From the NCBI GenBank assembly GCA_020830965.2, contig JACCFC020000001.1:189500-253499 (forward strand): a stretch of DNA of 64,000 nt. The letters run 5' to 3'. The notes below the pieces were generated by a model. That model did no database searches. It saw only the letters and a program-made list of their open reading frames with translations, and was not told the DNA's origin. The position numbers and the translations under genes were made by a program. Positions within the stretch are counted from its first letter, which is position 1. The number at the start of each line of letters is the position of its first letter. The DNA is from Neisseriaceae bacterium TC5R-5. Its GTDB lineage: Bacteria > Pseudomonadota > Gammaproteobacteria > Burkholderiales > Chromobacteriaceae. Below are positions 1-7,718 of this stretch, one piece after another.

Positions 1-269
1 GCGCTAGGCATGTGTAGGACAAAGCCACGATCGGGTTGTACCGGGCCGCCAAAGTAGACAGTGTCGGCCCGGTGTTCATCGTCCGGGAGAGGCAGGTCGA
101 TTTGTTCGAATAGCTGCACCATGGCGATACCGGAGGGTTTGTTGATGATAATGCCCATGGCGCCGTGTTCGCCGTGTTCACATAAGTACACTAGTGAGCG
201 AGCAAACATGGGGTCAGCCATATTGGGCATGGCGATGAGAAAGTGATTAGAAAGGGCTAATGATTCCAT
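1..269 (-). CDS. yqgE: YqgE/AlgH family protein, N-terminal part (cut by window edge)
   Basis: The minus-strand frame opens with ATG at 269 and reads to the window edge without a stop, giving 89 residues. The start [17 protein letters not shown], then [20 protein letters not shown] and the later YFGGPV stretch, are hallmarks of the YqgE/AlgH (UPF0301/DUF179) family. These are cytosolic proteins of about 185-190 residues and poorly defined function; AlgH was named for an effect on alginate regulation in Pseudomonas. The C-terminal half lies outside the window. It is read away from ylqF's 3' end in the same direction, about 100 bp downstream. Family call is confident; no function is claimed. 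Confidence 0.9.
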   Translation of the reverse strand, partial: MESLALSNHFLIAMPNMADPMFARSLVYLCEHGEHGAMGIIINKPSGIAMVQLFEQIDLPLPDDEHRADTVYFGGPVQPDRGFVLHMPS

Positions 270-368
270 GGCGGCATTATGGCATAACTGCTGTTTCTTA
301 TTGTAGATAGCGGTTTGGCATTATTTTGCATAATGAGTTAATTGCGACTTGATTTGCTTAGGTGCTAC

Positions 369-1301
369 TTAGTTACGCCCGGACTTTTTATTCTCTTGTT
401 GCAGTTTGGCTTCGCGTTCGGCAGCACGTATGGCAGCTTGCTCTTTGGCTTGTTTTTCCCAGCACAGCCATTCGTCAGGGCGTTCCAGCGTGATACGGCC
501 GATCTGTCCATCGCGAAAGTCGGTCAGCACTAGTTCGGCGGCTTTTTGCAGGTTGATTTTCCCGCCAGGCAGCATCGCTCCCCGTTTTTTACCTATCATT
601 TCCAGTGCTTGCCAGTCTTGTTGTCCATCCAGCTTGTCTAGCTTGTAGCGTGCGCCAAGTTCCGCGGTATAGTGTTGTAGCAGGTATTTTAGTAGTTCCA
701 GTGCGACTTCTTCTTCGTCCATCGCATTGCGCCCCACTGCACCGCTGGCGGCCAGGTTGTAGCCACCTTCTGGTACTTCAATTTTTGGCCAGAGCATGCC
801 GGGGGTGTCGAAAAGTTCGAAGTCGTCTTGCAGGATAATGCGTTGTTCGTTTTTGGTGATGCCAGGGGTGTTGCCCGTTTTGGCAATTTTGCGGCTGGAC
901 ATGCTGTTGATCAGCGTTGATTTGCCTACATTGGGGATGCCGCAAATGAGTACGCGTAGCGGTTTGTCTAAGCCTCCGCGCAGGGGGGCTAGTTCGCGGC
1001 AGGCGTTAATGAGTTTTTGTGCTGGGCTGCGTTCTCCGGCATCCATACCTAGCGCTTGGGTGTCTTTCTTGGCGCGGTACCATTCCAGCCATTGCTGGGT
1101 GGCGTTGGGGTCGGCCAGATCTTGCTTGTTGAGCAGCATCAGACGCGGTTTGCCTTTAGCCATGTAGGCAAGCATGGGGTTGGCGCTGGAAGCGGGGAGG
1201 CGTGCATCTAGCATTTCGATGACAACGTCGATGTCTTTGAGGCGCTCGCTGACTGCTTTGCGAGCCTTGTTCATGTGGCCGGGAAACCATTGGATTGCCA
1301 T
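369..1301 (-). CDS. ylqF: YlqF/RbgA-type ribosome biogenesis GTPase
   Basis: A 310-residue circularly permuted GTPase. The G4 motif NKQD (residues 58-61) precedes the P-loop GIPNVGKST (121-129), and the G3 motif DTPG follows at 165-168, which is the permuted order of the YlqF/YawG group. The N-terminus IQWFPGHM is the family signature. In Bacillus the homologue RbgA acts in late assembly of the 50S subunit; a ribosome-assembly role here is inferred from the family. The C-terminal ~30 residues are a charged helix rich in Lys, Glu and Gln, plausible for rRNA contact. It starts 8 bp downstream of the small DUF3820 gene and is probably co-transcribed with it. ATG start, normal length. Confidence 0.93.
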   Translation of the reverse strand: MAIQWFPGHMNKARKAVSERLKDIDVVIEMLDARLPASSANPMLAYMAKGKPRLMLLNKQDLADPNATQQWLEWYRAKKDTQALGMDAGERSPAQKLINACRELAPLRGGLDKPLRVLICGIPNVGKSTLINSMSSRKIAKTGNTPGITKNEQRIILQDDFELFDTPGMLWPKIEVPEGGYNLAASGAVGRNAMDEEEVALELLKYLLQHYTAELGARYKLDKLDGQQDWQALEMIGKKRGAMLPGGKINLQKAAELVLTDFRDGQIGRITLERPDEWLCWEKQAKEQAAIRAAEREAKLQQENKKSGRN

Positions 1302-1309
1302 GAGGTGTT

Positions 1310-1522
1310 TTAACGCTTTCTTAACGGGTCTAGTAAATAGCTTAGACCGTTGTGATCCAGCTCGTGCATGAGTTGTAGCAGGCGGCCAATTTCGCCCGGT
1401 GGGAAGCCTTCGCGGGCAAACCAGTTGAGATAGTTACCAGGCAGGTCGCAGATGAGCGCACCTTTGTGTTTGCCAAAAGGCATGATACGAGTAACTAGGT
1501 GTTGTAAATCGTCTGCTTGCAT
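1310..1522 (-). CDS. DUF3820 family small protein
   Basis: A 70-residue protein starting at the ATG at 1522 (MQADDLQHLVTRIMPFGKHK). The frame stays open for another 56 codons upstream, but those run through the neighbouring DUF4870 gene and have no family character, so I reject the longer form. The pattern MPFGKHKG...DLP..YL.W....GFP.GE.G.LL resembles DUF3820, sometimes called a putative quorum-sensing-regulated virulence factor family. No signal peptide or membrane segment is visible. It sits 20 bp after the DUF4870 gene and 8 bp before ylqF, so the three are probably one transcript. Biochemical function is unknown; the family call is from memory of the motif. Confidence 0.75.
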   Translation of the reverse strand: MQADDLQHLVTRIMPFGKHKGALICDLPGNYLNWFAREGFPPGEIGRLLQLMHELDHNGLSYLLDPLRKR

Positions 1523-1542
1523 ATTTAATGAGTCGGAGTGGC

Positions 1543-1890
1543 TTAGATGGGCATGCGTTTGCCATCGTTGAAGTTTAGGAATCCTCGTACCACGCGGTAC
1601 ACATACCACACCCATATGGCCCCCATGATGATAAATCCGACGAAGGCGACCATGAGCAGCGCACCAAGTGCCATGCCCAAGAGTGTCCACCAGAAGGTGC
1701 GTATTTGCCAGATAAAGTGGCTTTCGTAAAGAGTGCCGCGTGTATCGTCACGTTTTACATGGTTGATAATGACGGCAACTAAGCTGCCTAGGCCGCCGGT
1801 AAATAGGCCTAGAGCTTGCAGGATATAGACGACCAAGGTGAGGTTGTTGAGTCTGCGTTCGTCTTCTTTGCTGATAATGTCAATTTCCAT
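1543..1890 (-). CDS. DUF4870-like membrane protein
   Basis: A 115-residue inner-membrane protein. The N-terminal 15 residues are charged (MEIDIISKEDERRLNN), followed by hydrophobic segments at about 17-42, 66-85 and 84-100. Features such as GLGSLVAVIINHVKR and YESHFIWQIRTFWW match the DUF4870 family, small proteins with three predicted helices and no assigned reaction. It is probably the first gene of a three-gene minus-strand unit with the DUF3820 gene and ylqF. ATG start at 1890. Function unknown; the fold-type call is fairly safe, the family name moderately so. Confidence 0.7.
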   Translation of the reverse strand: MEIDIISKEDERRLNNLTLVVYILQALGLFTGGLGSLVAVIINHVKRDDTRGTLYESHFIWQIRTFWWTLLGMALGALLMVAFVGFIIMGAIWVWYVYRVVRGFLNFNDGKRMPI

Positions 1891-1940
1891 CTATCAACCC
1901 TTTTGTTTTGGTTGTTATCGATGCTGTACTGTGATTTAAA

Positions 1941-2552
1941 TTAAAACAGTCCAGTCAGTAAGTTCTGCAAGCTTTGCTGGCAGTGTGTTTGTAATTTGCG
2001 GTGCAGTGTCGCGGTGTCTTGCTGTTGCTTGATGAGTGTAGCTATCTTACTGTTCGTGCTGCTCCAGATTGGCAGTAATGTTATGGTGCCAGTTTTTGGA
2101 CGGTTGTGGTTGACTAGTACCGGCAAGGCAGGTGTAAAGACCAGGTTTAGCTTCTGAGACAAGTTGGCTGCACGTTGATTGGCTAGATCTAAATGGATTA
2201 GTTGCTGCAAGTCGATAGCGATATGGCTAATTTGTAGTAGCAGGATGCGGGCAGCCAGCCAGTCAGCTGGTTCGCTTAACTGTGCAGCGATGACGGTGTG
2301 GTCATAATGTTGTCGTTTGGCGGCTAGTAAGATTGCTAGGGTGCGTATCTGTGGCAGCATGGACTCCATGGTCAACGGGAGTGTTGCATTGACACAGTTT
2401 TGTTGCGTTGCCTTGAGCGATGCGCCATGAAGGGTGAGCTGATGAGAGAAGTACTCTACGTCTGTCAGCAGTAACCACGGCAGGGTAAGCGTATCCAATT
2501 CGGTGGAGTGTATGTTGGGGTCTAGCTGCATAGCAGCGCTGGCGGCATTCAT
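1941..2552 (-). CDS. Hypothetical protein, 203 residues
   Basis: I do not recognise this protein. It has no clear signal peptide, no transmembrane helix of usual length and no Cys/His cluster. It is rich in Leu, Gln, Thr and Ala, with a likely helical middle (ILLAAKRQHYDHTVIAAQL) and a Gln/His-rich C-terminus. The start used is the ATG at 2552, about 11 bases after an AGGA; the next Met (residue 8) is possible. The gene stands alone, between the DUF4870 gene 50 bp downstream and a terminator-bearing spacer upstream. The frame is long and uninterrupted, so a real gene is likely, but no role can be proposed. Confidence 0.6.
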   Translation of the reverse strand: MNAASAAMQLDPNIHSTELDTLTLPWLLLTDVEYFSHQLTLHGASLKATQQNCVNATLPLTMESMLPQIRTLAILLAAKRQHYDHTVIAAQLSEPADWLAARILLLQISHIAIDLQQLIHLDLANQRAANLSQKLNLVFTPALPVLVNHNRPKTGTITLLPIWSSTNSKIATLIKQQQDTATLHRKLQTHCQQSLQNLLTGLF

Positions 2553-2612
2553 GAGGTTCGTTTCCTAATTACTGTGCCTAGCTACCGGAGACTATTGTGT
2601 TTCGATGAGTAG

Positions 2613-2649
2613 AAAAACCAATGCCGCCGGATAAGCGGCGGCATTGGTT
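2613..2649 (-). terminator. Strong Rho-independent terminator
   Basis: A 13-bp perfect stem (2616-2628 with 2637-2649) around an 8-base loop. On the minus strand it is followed by a T-run, the complement of the A-run at 2613-2617. It would end a minus-strand transcript arriving from the rpoS side. Confidence 0.8.
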
Positions 2650-2673
2650 GAGAATTTTGGCTAGTTTGTATCG

Positions 2674-2757
2674 TCAAACCAGAACGGTCTCTTGATGCCG
2701 CCGTATATTGCGGAACCAATAAAAATAACTGTTCGGGAAGGCGTTAAATGTTTTCAT
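2674..2757 (-). CDS. Possible 27-residue small ORF before a terminator
   Basis: The frame reads MKTFNAFPNSYFYWFR followed by a basic segment and ends with TGA, 25 bp before the terminator stem at 2649. It is aromatic in the middle and basic afterwards (RNIRRHQ). There is no good Shine-Dalgarno sequence and an in-frame stop lies shortly upstream. It could be a small protein, part of a non-coding RNA, or chance. Listed because its position directly before a strong terminator is suggestive. Confidence 0.22.
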   Translation of the reverse strand: MKTFNAFPNSYFYWFRNIRRHQETVLV

Positions 2758-2864
2758 AGCTGCGGATGGTGACAAGTTTTAAGGACTCAGTCAACTGTTG
2801 TTGTGAATTTGAAATGAATGGTAGGGTTGTTGTGAGCGTTGATTGCTTTATTGCTTATATGTTT

Positions 2865-2901
2865 AAAACAGCCCCTTGGCGCGATTGTCGCAAGGGGCTG
2901 T
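2865..2901 (-). terminator. rpoS Rho-independent terminator
   Basis: An 11-bp stem (2868-2878 with 2891-2901) closing a 12-base loop. On the minus strand it is followed by TTTT. It begins 24 bp beyond the rpoS stop codon and is the expected end of the rpoS transcript. Confidence 0.8.
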
Positions 2902-2924
2902 GTGCCTAGCTGGCAGGCTGCGGA

Positions 2925-3866
2925 TTACAGCATGAAGTCTTTGGAGATGCCTTTGCGTCTTAAAATACGACGCAATTGTTCCAAACCTTCTATCTGTATT
3001 TGTCTCACTCGTTCTCTTGTGAGGCTGAGTGCGGCGGCTAGCTCTTCCAGTGTGCAAATTTCATAGCCATTGAGGCCGTAGCGACGTTCAATGACAAGTT
3101 TTTGTTTTTCGTTGAGCTGGCCCAGCCAGTCTTGAACAAATTGTTCTAGCTGACTGTTGTGTAGCTGGATTTCCGGCTCATCGTGCTGTTCATCGGGAAT
3201 GGATTCGCCTATTGATAGCATAGGGTCAATATCAAGAGGAGCATCCAGCGAGGCCATTCTTTCGTTGAGGTTCATAATTTTACGAACGTCTTCAACAGGT
3301 TTACCCACGGACTCTGCAATCTCTTCCAGTGAGGGTTCGCGGCCCATTTTGCTTTCCAAATGGCGCGAGGCACGTAAATAGACGTTCAGCTCTTTGATGA
3401 CGTGTACTGGTAGGCGTATGGTACGCGATTGGTTCATGATCGCGCGTTCTATGCTTTGTCGTATCCACCAAGTGGCATAGGTGGAGAAACGGAAACCGCG
3501 TTCCGGATCAAACTTTTCCAGTGCATGCATCAGACCTATATTGCCTTCTTCAATTAGATCAAGCAGAGCTAGGCCTCGGTTGATGTAGTGTTTGGCAATA
3601 TTAACGACCAAGCGAAGGTTATGCTCAATCATACGTTGACGGGCTTCAAATTCGCCAGCAACAACACGCCTAGCCAGTGCAAGTTCTTCAACTGGGGTGA
3701 GCAGGGCATTGTTACCAATGTCGTTGAGATATATCTGGGTGACATCAGCAACTTCTTCGTAGGCTGGTTGAGACTCGCTGGCCTCTTCTGTCTCGGCTAC
3801 AAGCTCTTCTGCATGCTCTTCGTCGAGAGTTTCGCTTTCGTCAAGTGTGTCTAGTTCGTTACTCAT
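2925..3866 (-). CDS. rpoS: RNA polymerase sigma factor RpoS
   Basis: A 313-residue sigma-70 family protein, the stationary-phase/general-stress sigma factor. After an acidic N-terminus (about 1-40) comes region 1.2 ([11 protein letters not shown]), region 2 with [12 protein letters not shown] and the -10 recognition helix ([19 protein letters not shown]), region 3 ([10 protein letters not shown]), and region 4 with the helix-turn-helix [10 protein letters not shown] near the C-terminus. It has no region 1.1, which separates RpoS from RpoD. It lies 50 bp downstream of nlpD, the usual arrangement; in enterobacteria the main rpoS promoter is inside nlpD, so a promoter within the upstream gene is likely here too. 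ATG start at 3866. Confidence 0.96.
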   Translation of the reverse strand: MSNELDTLDESETLDEEHAEELVAETEEASESQPAYEEVADVTQIYLNDIGNNALLTPVEELALARRVVAGEFEARQRMIEHNLRLVVNIAKHYINRGLALLDLIEEGNIGLMHALEKFDPERGFRFSTYATWWIRQSIERAIMNQSRTIRLPVHVIKELNVYLRASRHLESKMGREPSLEEIAESVGKPVEDVRKIMNLNERMASLDAPLDIDPMLSIGESIPDEQHDEPEIQLHNSQLEQFVQDWLGQLNEKQKLVIERRYGLNGYEICTLEELAAALSLTRERVRQIQIEGLEQLRRILRRKGISKDFML

Positions 3867-3916
3867 GATTATATCCCCGTCTATATTATTTATCCTGACG
3901 GAATTTTGCCTCCCGT

Positions 3917-4882
3917 TCAGGACTTATGGTCAAGATACTGCATCGGATCAACCGGTTTGCCAAAGCGGCGTATTTCAAAGTGCAGTTTCACTTGCTCAGC
4001 ATCAGTATTGCCCATTTCGGCAATCTTCTGCCCTTTCCTGACAGATTGACCCTCCTTTACAAGTAATTGGCTGTTATGTGCATAAGCGGATAAGAAAGTT
4101 TTATTATGCTTAATGATGATTAGCTTGCCATAACCACGTAGGCCGGTGCCGCTATAAACGACTTTACCTTCTCCGGCAGCTAGTATCGCTTGACCACTAC
4201 GTCCGCTAATATCTACTCCCTTACTGCTCTCCGAATAAGTCTTGAGGATTTTTCCATCGGTAGGCCAGATCCAAGGCACAGCATCTTCTTCGCTGTTTGT
4301 TGTTTGCTGTTTTGGTTTGTTTACCGTATTAGTGTCACTATTTTTATTACTTGCTTGCGTATTATTGTTTTTGGTTGCAGTGCCTTCACTCTGTGCAATT
4401 AGTGTATTTGCTGTTTCTGTACTGTACGGCAGCTTGAGTGCCTTTGGATAGGTCTTGATGTTGTTATCGACCGACCCCGCGATTGGTTGAGTTTTATTTG
4501 CACTTGGTTGCTTGCCGTTGTTAGGCGGTGTCAGACGTAACACCTGACCTACTTTAATGTTGTGATCTGGCAATTGATTCCAGCTTATCAAGTCTTGGTA
4601 CTTCAGACCATTATTCAGCGCGATACGAAATAAGTTTTCTCCTGCTTGAGCGACATGAGTTTTACTTTTACTCGTTGCGGGCAAGCTCTCATCTTTATAG
4701 GGGGTAGTTATTGCCCCACTTTTCGCTTGTCCGGTGCTGCTTGTTGTCGGCGTGTTTTGCGTTGGACTACCTCCGGCATTCTCAATTGGTGCCGACTTCT
4801 GTGCCATATTGCTGCATGCTGCCAGTAATAGGCAGAGCAAAGCAACGAATCTATAAACGCCTTTATAATACATTATTAGCAT
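3917..4882 (-). CDS. nlpD: NlpD-type lipoprotein, LysM plus LytM domains
   Basis: A 321-residue outer-membrane lipoprotein. A signal peptide ends in the lipobox LLAAC (Cys about residue 23). A LysM domain ([14 protein letters not shown]... to VLRLTPP, about 75-120) should bind peptidoglycan, a low-complexity Asn/Thr/Lys linker follows, and a C-terminal M23/LytM domain runs from about 205 to the end. The zinc site is broken: the first His of the H-x(n)-D motif is Lys (SKGVDISG) and HxH is KLH (VKLHFEIR). That matches NlpD/EnvC proteins, which activate amidases such as AmiC rather than cutting the wall themselves. It sits between pcm and rpoS in the standard order. Confidence 0.93.
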   Translation of the reverse strand: MLIMYYKGVYRFVALLCLLLAACSNMAQKSAPIENAGGSPTQNTPTTSSTGQAKSGAITTPYKDESLPATSKSKTHVAQAGENLFRIALNNGLKYQDLISWNQLPDHNIKVGQVLRLTPPNNGKQPSANKTQPIAGSVDNNIKTYPKALKLPYSTETANTLIAQSEGTATKNNNTQASNKNSDTNTVNKPKQQTTNSEEDAVPWIWPTDGKILKTYSESSKGVDISGRSGQAILAAGEGKVVYSGTGLRGYGKLIIIKHNKTFLSAYAHNSQLLVKEGQSVRKGQKIAEMGNTDAEQVKLHFEIRRFGKPVDPMQYLDHKS

Positions 4883-4962
4883 AATTTTGTTTATTAATAT
4901 GTTTTTTTAATTGAGAGGGTAGTTTATATGCTATTGGAGCTATTGTGTTTTTGCTAGTACGT

Positions 4963-5640
4963 TCAATCGTATCCACTGAGTAGGGGGACAAATTTTACCG
5001 GATCCAGACGGTTTTTTTGTAAGCCTTGAGGCGTTTTTTCCAGTAGCCACAGATGTTGTTCCTCTTCTCCGATCGGCATAATCATACGCCCTCCTTCAGC
5101 GAGTTGCTCGACTAATGCTTGTGGAATGTGGCGTGCGGCCGCTGTCATAATAATGCCATCAAATGGTGCTGCTGCAGCCAAACCAAAATGCCCGTCACCG
5201 TGTACCAGCCTAGCGTGTGTCAGTTTGGCGGCGCGTAGGTTTTGTCTAGCTTGGTCAAGGATATTGGCTAAACGTTCAATAGAAAATACTTCGGCGCCAG
5301 TTTTTAGTAGCACGGCAGTCTGATAACCACAGCCCGTTCCAATTTCCAGTATGCGTCCTGCTCCTGTTGTGCGGCCATCTAGCAGTGCTTCTGTCATGCG
5401 CGCCACTGTTAGTGGTTGTGAGATGGTTTGGCCATGTCCTATGGGGAGCGAAACATCGTCGTACGCGCGGGTCGCCAGAGCTTGATCAACAAAAAGATGG
5501 CGTGGTACTTCCCGCATTGCACGTAATACTCGCGGGTCGCTTATGCCTTTCTCGCGTAGGCGATCAACCATACGTTGCCGGGTACGTGCCGAAATCATGC
5601 CGTATGTGAGGTGCTCGTCTTGAGTCAGCTTTGCAGCCAT
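4963..5640 (-). CDS. pcm: Protein-L-isoaspartate O-methyltransferase
   Basis: A 225-residue SAM-dependent methyltransferase that repairs isoaspartyl residues in aged proteins by methylating their side-chain carboxyl. It shows the family's [12 protein letters not shown] motif, the SAM-binding glycine loop [10 protein letters not shown], then motif II (VFSIER) and motif III. The N-terminus carries about 14 more residues than E. coli Pcm, so Met15 could also be the start. Its start overlaps the end of surE by 16 bp, showing tight coupling, and nlpD follows 80 bp downstream. Cytosolic; normal length. Confidence 0.95.
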   Translation of the reverse strand: MAAKLTQDEHLTYGMISARTRQRMVDRLREKGISDPRVLRAMREVPRHLFVDQALATRAYDDVSLPIGHGQTISQPLTVARMTEALLDGRTTGAGRILEIGTGCGYQTAVLLKTGAEVFSIERLANILDQARQNLRAAKLTHARLVHGDGHFGLAAAAPFDGIIMTAAARHIPQALVEQLAEGGRMIMPIGEEEQHLWLLEKTPQGLQKNRLDPVKFVPLLSGYD

Positions 5641-6368
5641 GTTCTGATTCCGTCCAGTTGTCCGTAGGCGGTGAGATCTAGCATGAGAGGAGTAATGGAG
5701 ACTTTATTATTGGCGATAGCGCCGAAGTCGGTATCGTCCGCAGCATCTTGCACCTTACCAACAGCTCCTACCCAGTAGATGGTTTCTCCCCGTGGGTTTT
5801 GAGCTTTAACGACAGGTTGTGAGCCATGTCTTCGTCCAAGGCGAGTAATAGCGATTTCTCCTAATGCATCCAATGGGATGTCAGGAATGTTGACATTTAA
5901 CAGCAAAGGTTCCCGCAAAGGGGCTTTCTTGTATTGCTCTATCAAATAATCAATAACAGGTTTGGCAGAGGCAAAGTGTTGTCCACTATGGCCTGCTAGT
6001 GAGATGGCAATAGAAGGAATGCCAAGCATAAAACCCTCCGTAGCTGCGGCTACTGTTCCAGAGTAGATTGTATCGTCTCCCATATTGGGTCCATGATTGA
6101 TGCCACTGAATACCATGTCAGGACGGAAATCGAGTAGCCCGGTTATCGCTAGGTGTACACAATCTGTTGGTGTGCCATTGACGTAGTGAAAACCGTTGGT
6201 AGTAGTGCGTACAGTGAGTGGCCTATCTAGTGTCAGGGAGTTACTGGCACCGCTGCGGTCTCGTTCTGGCGCGACAACGACAACTTCTCCATGATGCGAG
6301 AGGATCTGGGCGAGTGTTGTAATCCCCGGGGAGAAGTAACCGTCATCGTTGCTAATGAGAAACTTCAT
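5625..6368 (-). CDS. surE: 5'/3'-nucleotidase SurE
   Basis: A 247-residue metal-dependent nucleotidase acting on nucleoside monophosphates. I start it at the ATG at 6368 ([16 protein letters not shown]) because that is the family's N-terminus, with the metal-binding Asp pair NDDG; 19 further codons are open upstream but look non-conserved. Other family landmarks are [26 protein letters not shown] and [13 protein letters not shown]. An AAGAAAGA stretch precedes the chosen start. First gene of surE-pcm-nlpD-rpoS, associated with stationary-phase survival. Confidence 0.95.
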   Translation of the reverse strand: MKFLISNDDGYFSPGITTLAQILSHHGEVVVVAPERDRSGASNSLTLDRPLTVRTTTNGFHYVNGTPTDCVHLAITGLLDFRPDMVFSGINHGPNMGDDTIYSGTVAAATEGFMLGIPSIAISLAGHSGQHFASAKPVIDYLIEQYKKAPLREPLLLNVNIPDIPLDALGEIAITRLGRRHGSQPVVKAQNPRGETIYWVGAVGKVQDAADDTDFGAIANNKVSITPLMLDLTAYGQLDGIRTWLQS

Positions 6369-6442
6369 GCTGTCTTTCTTGTGTGGTGTTTGCCAAAGTG
6401 ATTGTTTAGTTTTAGTGTATGACACTGAGCTGTTTTTTGATG

Positions 6443-6466
6443 TAAAAAACCCGCCGGTGGCGGGTT
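6443..6466 (-). terminator. nadA Rho-independent terminator
   Basis: An 8-bp GC-rich stem (6448-6455 with 6459-6466) with a 3-base loop. On the minus strand it is followed by a T-run from the A-run at 6444-6449. It starts 12 bp past the nadA stop. Confidence 0.85.
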
Positions 6467-6478
6467 AGGTATACCAAT

Positions 6479-7396
6479 TCAGGCGTAATAGCGTTCGCTA
6501 AATTTGAGCATGCGTTCGATAGGTAGTCTGGCAGCGTCCATTTGAGTTGCAGATAAATAATCTATAGGTTCACCCTGTCCTTGCTGGGCAAGCTTGACAG
6601 CTTCTATGGTGTTCATCTTCATGTATGGGCAGGAGTTGCATTGACAGCCTGCATAAATGGGGGCTTGGCGCAGGTCAAGCTCTGGCCGGGCCAGACCCAT
6701 ATTATAAAGTATGCCATCTTCGGTAGCGACAAAGATAACGGCCTGCTGATTGCCATTGAACTGTTTAATCCAATTTAGCATGCCGGAGGTTGAGCCAACG
6801 TAGTCTGCCTTTTTCAAGACCGGCAACGGGCTTTCCGGGTGGGCGATTAGATATTTTTCCCCGTTAATCGCGACGAAGGCTTCGTTGAGTGCGGTTTCAT
6901 TGAACTTGTCATGGACCTCGCATACGGCTGACCACAATGGCATATCGTAATGGTATTGATAGTTCAAATAGCCACCCATATTGCGATCAGGGGAAAAAAT
7001 AACTTTTTTCCCTTCTGCATATAGATGCGCGATGATGTCATCGACATTACGGCTAGTAACGATCCAGTCAGATAAGGCTTTGTGTTCGGCGCTGGAATTA
7101 ATGTAGGAGACATGAATATGATCAGGGTAACTTTCCCGCCAGTTTTTTAGTGCTTTAATATCAGTCTGGGTAACCAGCGAACAAGTTGACCCCGCATTAG
7201 GTAGAATGACGGTGGCTTGTGGGTTGAGAATTTTAGCGGTTTCTGCCATGAAGCGAACACCAGCGAACACGATAATGTCGGCTTTGGCTTCTTTGGCATA
7301 GAGAGAAAGTTCTAAACTGTCGCCCACTTTGTCAGCCATGTGCTGGATTTCAGGCTGGGTATAGTAATGAGCCAGGGTGACGACATGCTTGGTCAT
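6479..7396 (-). CDS. nadA: Quinolinate synthase NadA
   Basis: A 305-residue [4Fe-4S] enzyme that condenses iminoaspartate with dihydroxyacetone phosphate to quinolinate, in de novo NAD synthesis. The three cluster ligands are visible: Cys72 in GSTCSL, Cys159 in SAVCEVH, and a Cys in CQCNSCPYM (residues 252-257). It begins at VVTLAHYYTQPEIQ, so it is shorter than the ~347-residue E. coli enzyme and resembles the compact NadA type. No nadB or nadC lies nearby. It is divergent from the acetyltransferase gene with a 322-bp spacer and ends at its own terminator. Cytosolic. Confidence 0.96.
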   Translation of the reverse strand: MTKHVVTLAHYYTQPEIQHMADKVGDSLELSLYAKEAKADIIVFAGVRFMAETAKILNPQATVILPNAGSTCSLVTQTDIKALKNWRESYPDHIHVSYINSSAEHKALSDWIVTSRNVDDIIAHLYAEGKKVIFSPDRNMGGYLNYQYHYDMPLWSAVCEVHDKFNETALNEAFVAINGEKYLIAHPESPLPVLKKADYVGSTSGMLNWIKQFNGNQQAVIFVATEDGILYNMGLARPELDLRQAPIYAGCQCNSCPYMKMNTIEAVKLAQQGQGEPIDYLSATQMDAARLPIERMLKFSERYYA

Positions 7397-7718
7397 GATA
7401 AATTAACTCCTACCTATTCCTCTTTGCAAAGTCAAATGCACTACATGTTTATGGCATCGTGCGGTGTTATCGTAGCAAGTACACCCATGAAAATTAGGGA
7501 TCCAAAGCTGGTCGTGAGGATGGGGTTTGTACGGTGCAGAACTATTACGCGTGCTGAAGATTAGCAATATTGTACAGTCAATGCTAGCTACTTTTGTGTT
7601 TCCTAGGGCTCTGTTGGCAATAACGGATCCAACTGATGTCACTTGCCGAGTATCAAAATCATCGGCCGCTACCAATGGCATGATTGCTTAAGGTTTTCTT
7701 TTTAAGGATTATCAGTTG
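7397..7718. other. Divergent promoter region between nadA and the acetyltransferase gene
   Basis: A 322-bp spacer between two divergent genes that must hold both promoters. A 92-codon minus-strand frame (7403-7681) crosses it, but its composition is unlike a protein and I reject it. An AAGGA at 7704-7708 serves the plus-strand gene. I see no hairpin terminator, tRNA or clear repeat here. Confidence 0.5.

Larger units (their letters stand above)
2553..2924. other. Intergenic spacer after rpoS with two terminators and a possible small transcript
   Basis: This 372-bp gap holds the rpoS terminator (2865-2901) and a second strong hairpin terminator (2613-2649), both pointing leftward. A second terminator about 250 bp beyond the first suggests a separate small minus-strand transcript between them, or a back-up stop. 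A 27-codon open frame (2674-2757) lies just ahead of the second hairpin. I could not find a convincing promoter for such a transcript. Confidence 0.5.

Noticed and set aside
2650-2860. 6S RNA (ssrS) downstream of rpoS
   Set aside because: The stretch does not form the long, bulged central hairpin expected of 6S RNA.
7403-7681. 92-codon minus-strand ORF between nadA and the acetyltransferase gene
   Set aside because: It fills the divergent promoter region, has no RBS and no family-like composition.
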